Assembly: GCA_002633005.1 (NCBI GenBank)
Contig: NMRA01000164.1
Span: 555,920 to 619,919, forward strand
Reading direction: 5' to 3'
DNA: 64,000 bases
Origin: Phoronis australis
Taxonomy: Eukaryota > Phoronida > Phoronidae
Translations under genes and position numbers: made by a program
In this document: positions 61,636 to 64,000 of the stretch, piece after piece
Layout: each line of letters starts with the position of its first letter
How positions within the stretch are numbered: the first letter of the stretch is position 1
The notes under the pieces: generated by a model
The model's database searches: none
What the model saw: the letters and a program-made list of their open reading frames with translations, nothing else
Told to the model about the DNA's origin: nothing

Positions 61636-63025
61636 CTTTTTATGCGCCACCATATTATATGCGGGTGCATGTTGCTGTCATTGACGACGGATCGACTAGG
61701 AAATTCGAACCTATCTGTCAACGGGTGTGCCCCCTAGTGGTAATTTAGTTTTTTACGTTTACCTCTGTGTCTTCGGAGGCCTTCAATGGATTTTCATAAA
61801 ATTTTGCCCGTTTTCGGATGGATTCGAGGTATTTTGCGCCCTAGTGCCAGGCCATTTTTTTTACTGTTTTCGAGTCTGTTTTTTGGCGCCCGGTCCTCTG
61901 ACAACCAAATCACTCTCTGACGGCGATTGTGAAAATTGCCTGGTATATATGTTCTTCATGATACTGTGAAGAGGGTGGGTGATGTTGTATCTCCTCAGTA
62001 AACGCTTTGCGGGTTCTTTGTTAAGTTTAGCAAATATATTTATAAAAGTTACAACATATGGCGACGACTTTCGGACGGATCGGATTATCGCTGTGCCCTC
62101 TAGTGGCATTTTCAGTTTTTTTGCGTTTACCTCTGTATCTTCAAAGGTCCTCCCCTTTTCGAATTGATTCGAGATATTTTGCGCCACCTAGTAGCCATTT
62201 TTACTGTTTTTTGGCGTCCGCCTCTCTGTCAACTGAACCCTACTATGAAGATGATTGTAGAAATTGGTATGTATCTTCCAACCGACATGATATTTTGCCG
62301 ACCTCAAATACTCTGGCCTCTCCTATTGGCAAATTGGTTTTCAAGCCCATTGCTGTATCTCTTGAATCCTCTGCAGGATCTTTATTAAATTTAGCAAGTG
62401 TTTTTATACGAAGGTGACAACGGACGACGATGACTTTCAGACGGATCCGACGAACGCTGTGTTCCCTATAGTAGCAATTTCATTTTTCCGTTTTCTCTGA
62501 AGCTCCTGGGAAAACTGATAAATAGCTTTCTATTGAAACCATAACACGTTCCTCTTTTCGGATCGATTAGACGTCTTTTACGCCATCTAGTGGTCATTTT
62601 CACTGTTTTCTGGCCCGCTTTTGTCGTCCGACCCTCTACCAACCAAACGACTCTATGGATGATAGTGGAAATTGGCATACATGCTCTCAGTATGAAAAAA
62701 ATGGTTGACGATGTTTTTCCGACGACTTTGGCTACTGTTGCGCCTCCTAGAGGTAGTTAAGTTTTTTGCGCCCATGGTTATCTATTGGCAATTTCATTTT
62801 TCCGTTTTCCCCTGTTTTTCTGAAGTTCCGTGACAGATTTTTATGAAATTTGGTAAATAGATTTCTTTTAAATTAATTATGACATGTTTCCGTTTTCGGA
62901 TGGATTCGACATATTTTCCGCCATCTAGTAGCTTTTTTATGATACAAATAACACCCCGAGATGCACTCCATTTACGATGCATTCGTGGGCGCATTTCAGT
63001 GCTACGCGTTGCTCATGTTATTGAT
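61636..63025 (-). repeat. CTCF-motif repeat family, long copy with about four units
   Basis: Reverse orientation of the 23.3-kb copy. It starts with TTTTTATGCGCCACC and a hairpin, and ends with GGGCGCATTTCAGTGCTACG CGTTGCTCATG. CTCF-like cores (some degraded) lie at about 61,727 (TGCCCCCTAGTGGTA), 61,837 (GCGCCCTAGTGCC), 62,092 (TGCCCTCTAGTGGCA), 62,181 (GCGCCACCTAGTAGC), 62,459 (GTTCCCTATAGTAGC), 62,580 (ACGCCATCTAGTGGTC), 62,737 (GCGCCTCCTAGAGGT) and 62,920 (CCGCCATCTAGTAGC). Matching cores repeat about every 367 bp in the first three units and 279 bp for the last. Accidental open frames cross it; no protein family is seen. Confidence 0.75.
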
Positions 63026-64000
63026 GCGAGCGTAAGCGACATCCAAGAAGCCTGTCACTTCACGTGGCGTTTCCATGTCAGGAAGTCAATGATGTCCGAA
63101 ACCTGACTATTTTGGCGTACACCAAAGAACTAGATGGTTTAATCGAAGCGAACAGCGTGCTGACGGCCGGAAATTTGATCGTTGGAACACAACCTCAGAT
63201 CCTCCCTTACCACCGAAAGATAAATTTATCTATAATTGAGAACGATGAGGTGGTTTTCAATACCAACGTTTTTAACTCCTAATTGTTACTATAAATTTCT
63301 TTACACGCTAGTAAGTGTTAATTGTGCACTTCTGCTCAGAAACATTTCACGTGTTACATGTTTCCGTGAAACATGAGGCGACGAATTAATGGACGAACTA
63401 CTAATCGCTGCATCATGACGCACCTTGCCCTTCCGTTATCAAAACATTGAATTTCAGTGGCTAAATAGTGTCAGTGACAGCGAAGTTCGTTTCAGAATCT
63501 ACGGGACGGAATAAGTTTGGTTGATCGCCATTTATTATCGAGCAATCTCCTAATTGATGGGTTCGTTGTAACAGGACTTTTTTACAATATACCGGTACTT
63601 GACTAGCAAAGCTGCCGTCGAAGCGGCATAATTAGGATACTGTTCAACAATTGTAGCCTACCAAACTTACCTGGTTTACAAAATCCACAAGTCTGAGGGC
63701 ATCTGATCTGCATATCCGTACTGAACCTGCAGCTCACGTTACCGAGTACCTTGCATCGTTGAACGTAAGAATCACAGCAAGCTGTAACGTTTACATCATT
63801 TTATGTCATTGCAAGATTGATTAACTGGAAAATATTGTCCAATTCTTCAGGATAATATTTTCCTATTTTTAGAATTCAAAAACCTAACCACGTGTATTTT
63901 TCGCGAGCTATTCAAGCATGATATTTAAAAAATCGAAAGTAACGAAAATTTTGAAAAAATACTATAGTTGCCCCTTAGCCTGCTTATGGTGGCCTGAGAA
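63026..64000. other. No recognisable gene
   Basis: One 72-codon open frame (63,064-63,282, +) has no recognised motif and no splice context; it could be chance. The remainder is AT-rich with nothing identifiable. Confidence 0.5.

Noticed and set aside
63064-63282. 72-codon open frame as a small gene
   Set aside because: No motif, no flanking splice or poly-A evidence. Such lengths are common by chance in this window.
1-64000. CRISPR array, operon or prokaryotic-type defence system
   Set aside because: The spliced genes and metazoan proteins show eukaryotic DNA. The tandem repeats found have long, irregular, degenerate units with no regular spacers.

Overview
The window is nuclear DNA from an animal, most likely a marine invertebrate. 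The genes are broken into many short exons with GT/AG introns of 0.2-4 kb, poly-A signals are of the AATAAA type, and the BOP1, ZC3H18 and MRPL36 proteins are of metazoan type. The DNA is AT-rich and full of short inverted-repeat elements (MITEs, foldback elements). I see no reverse transcriptase or intact transposase, no operon and no CRISPR array. The sequence alone does not fix the species.

Layout. 1-2,203: no recognisable gene, with a 138-bp tandem repeat. 2,204-9,025 (+): last 11 exons of a ZC3H18-like RNA-processing protein, followed by a ~2 kb 3' UTR. 11-14 kb: gene-poor. 15,358-15,795 (+): single-coding-exon MRPL36 (bL36m). 19,894-30,522 (-): complete nine-exon gene for a 380-residue protein with short helical, charged segments, which I cannot name; its introns hold many MITEs. 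30.8-39.4 kb: a nested palindromic repeat region. Copies of one repeat family (also found just upstream of MRPL36) are interrupted by a large foldback structure with ~1.3-kb inverted arms, whose core holds exon-like minus-strand sequence. 38,378-56,695 (+): complete 18-exon BOP1 gene (766 aa); its first exon lies between repeat copies in opposite orientation. 56.7-64 kb: no gene recognised, but a recent 0.5-kb tandem duplication with an N at the joint and a long repeat carrying CTCF-like motifs every ~90-280 bp.

The genes are ordinary housekeeping functions: nuclear RNA decay/export adaptor, mitochondrial ribosome, and nucleolar 60S ribosome biogenesis. No shared pathway is implied by their adjacency. 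The unusual content is in the repeats: (i) a TIR family whose ~370-bp internal units contain motifs close to the CTCF core; (ii) a 245-bp inverted-repeat element enclosing a tRNA-like sequence with A and B boxes; (iii) the nested foldback structure with exon-like cargo; (iv) a repeat family shared by the MRPL36 upstream region and the BOP1 promoter/intron-1 region. All similarity statements come from reading by eye; no alignment or database search was run.
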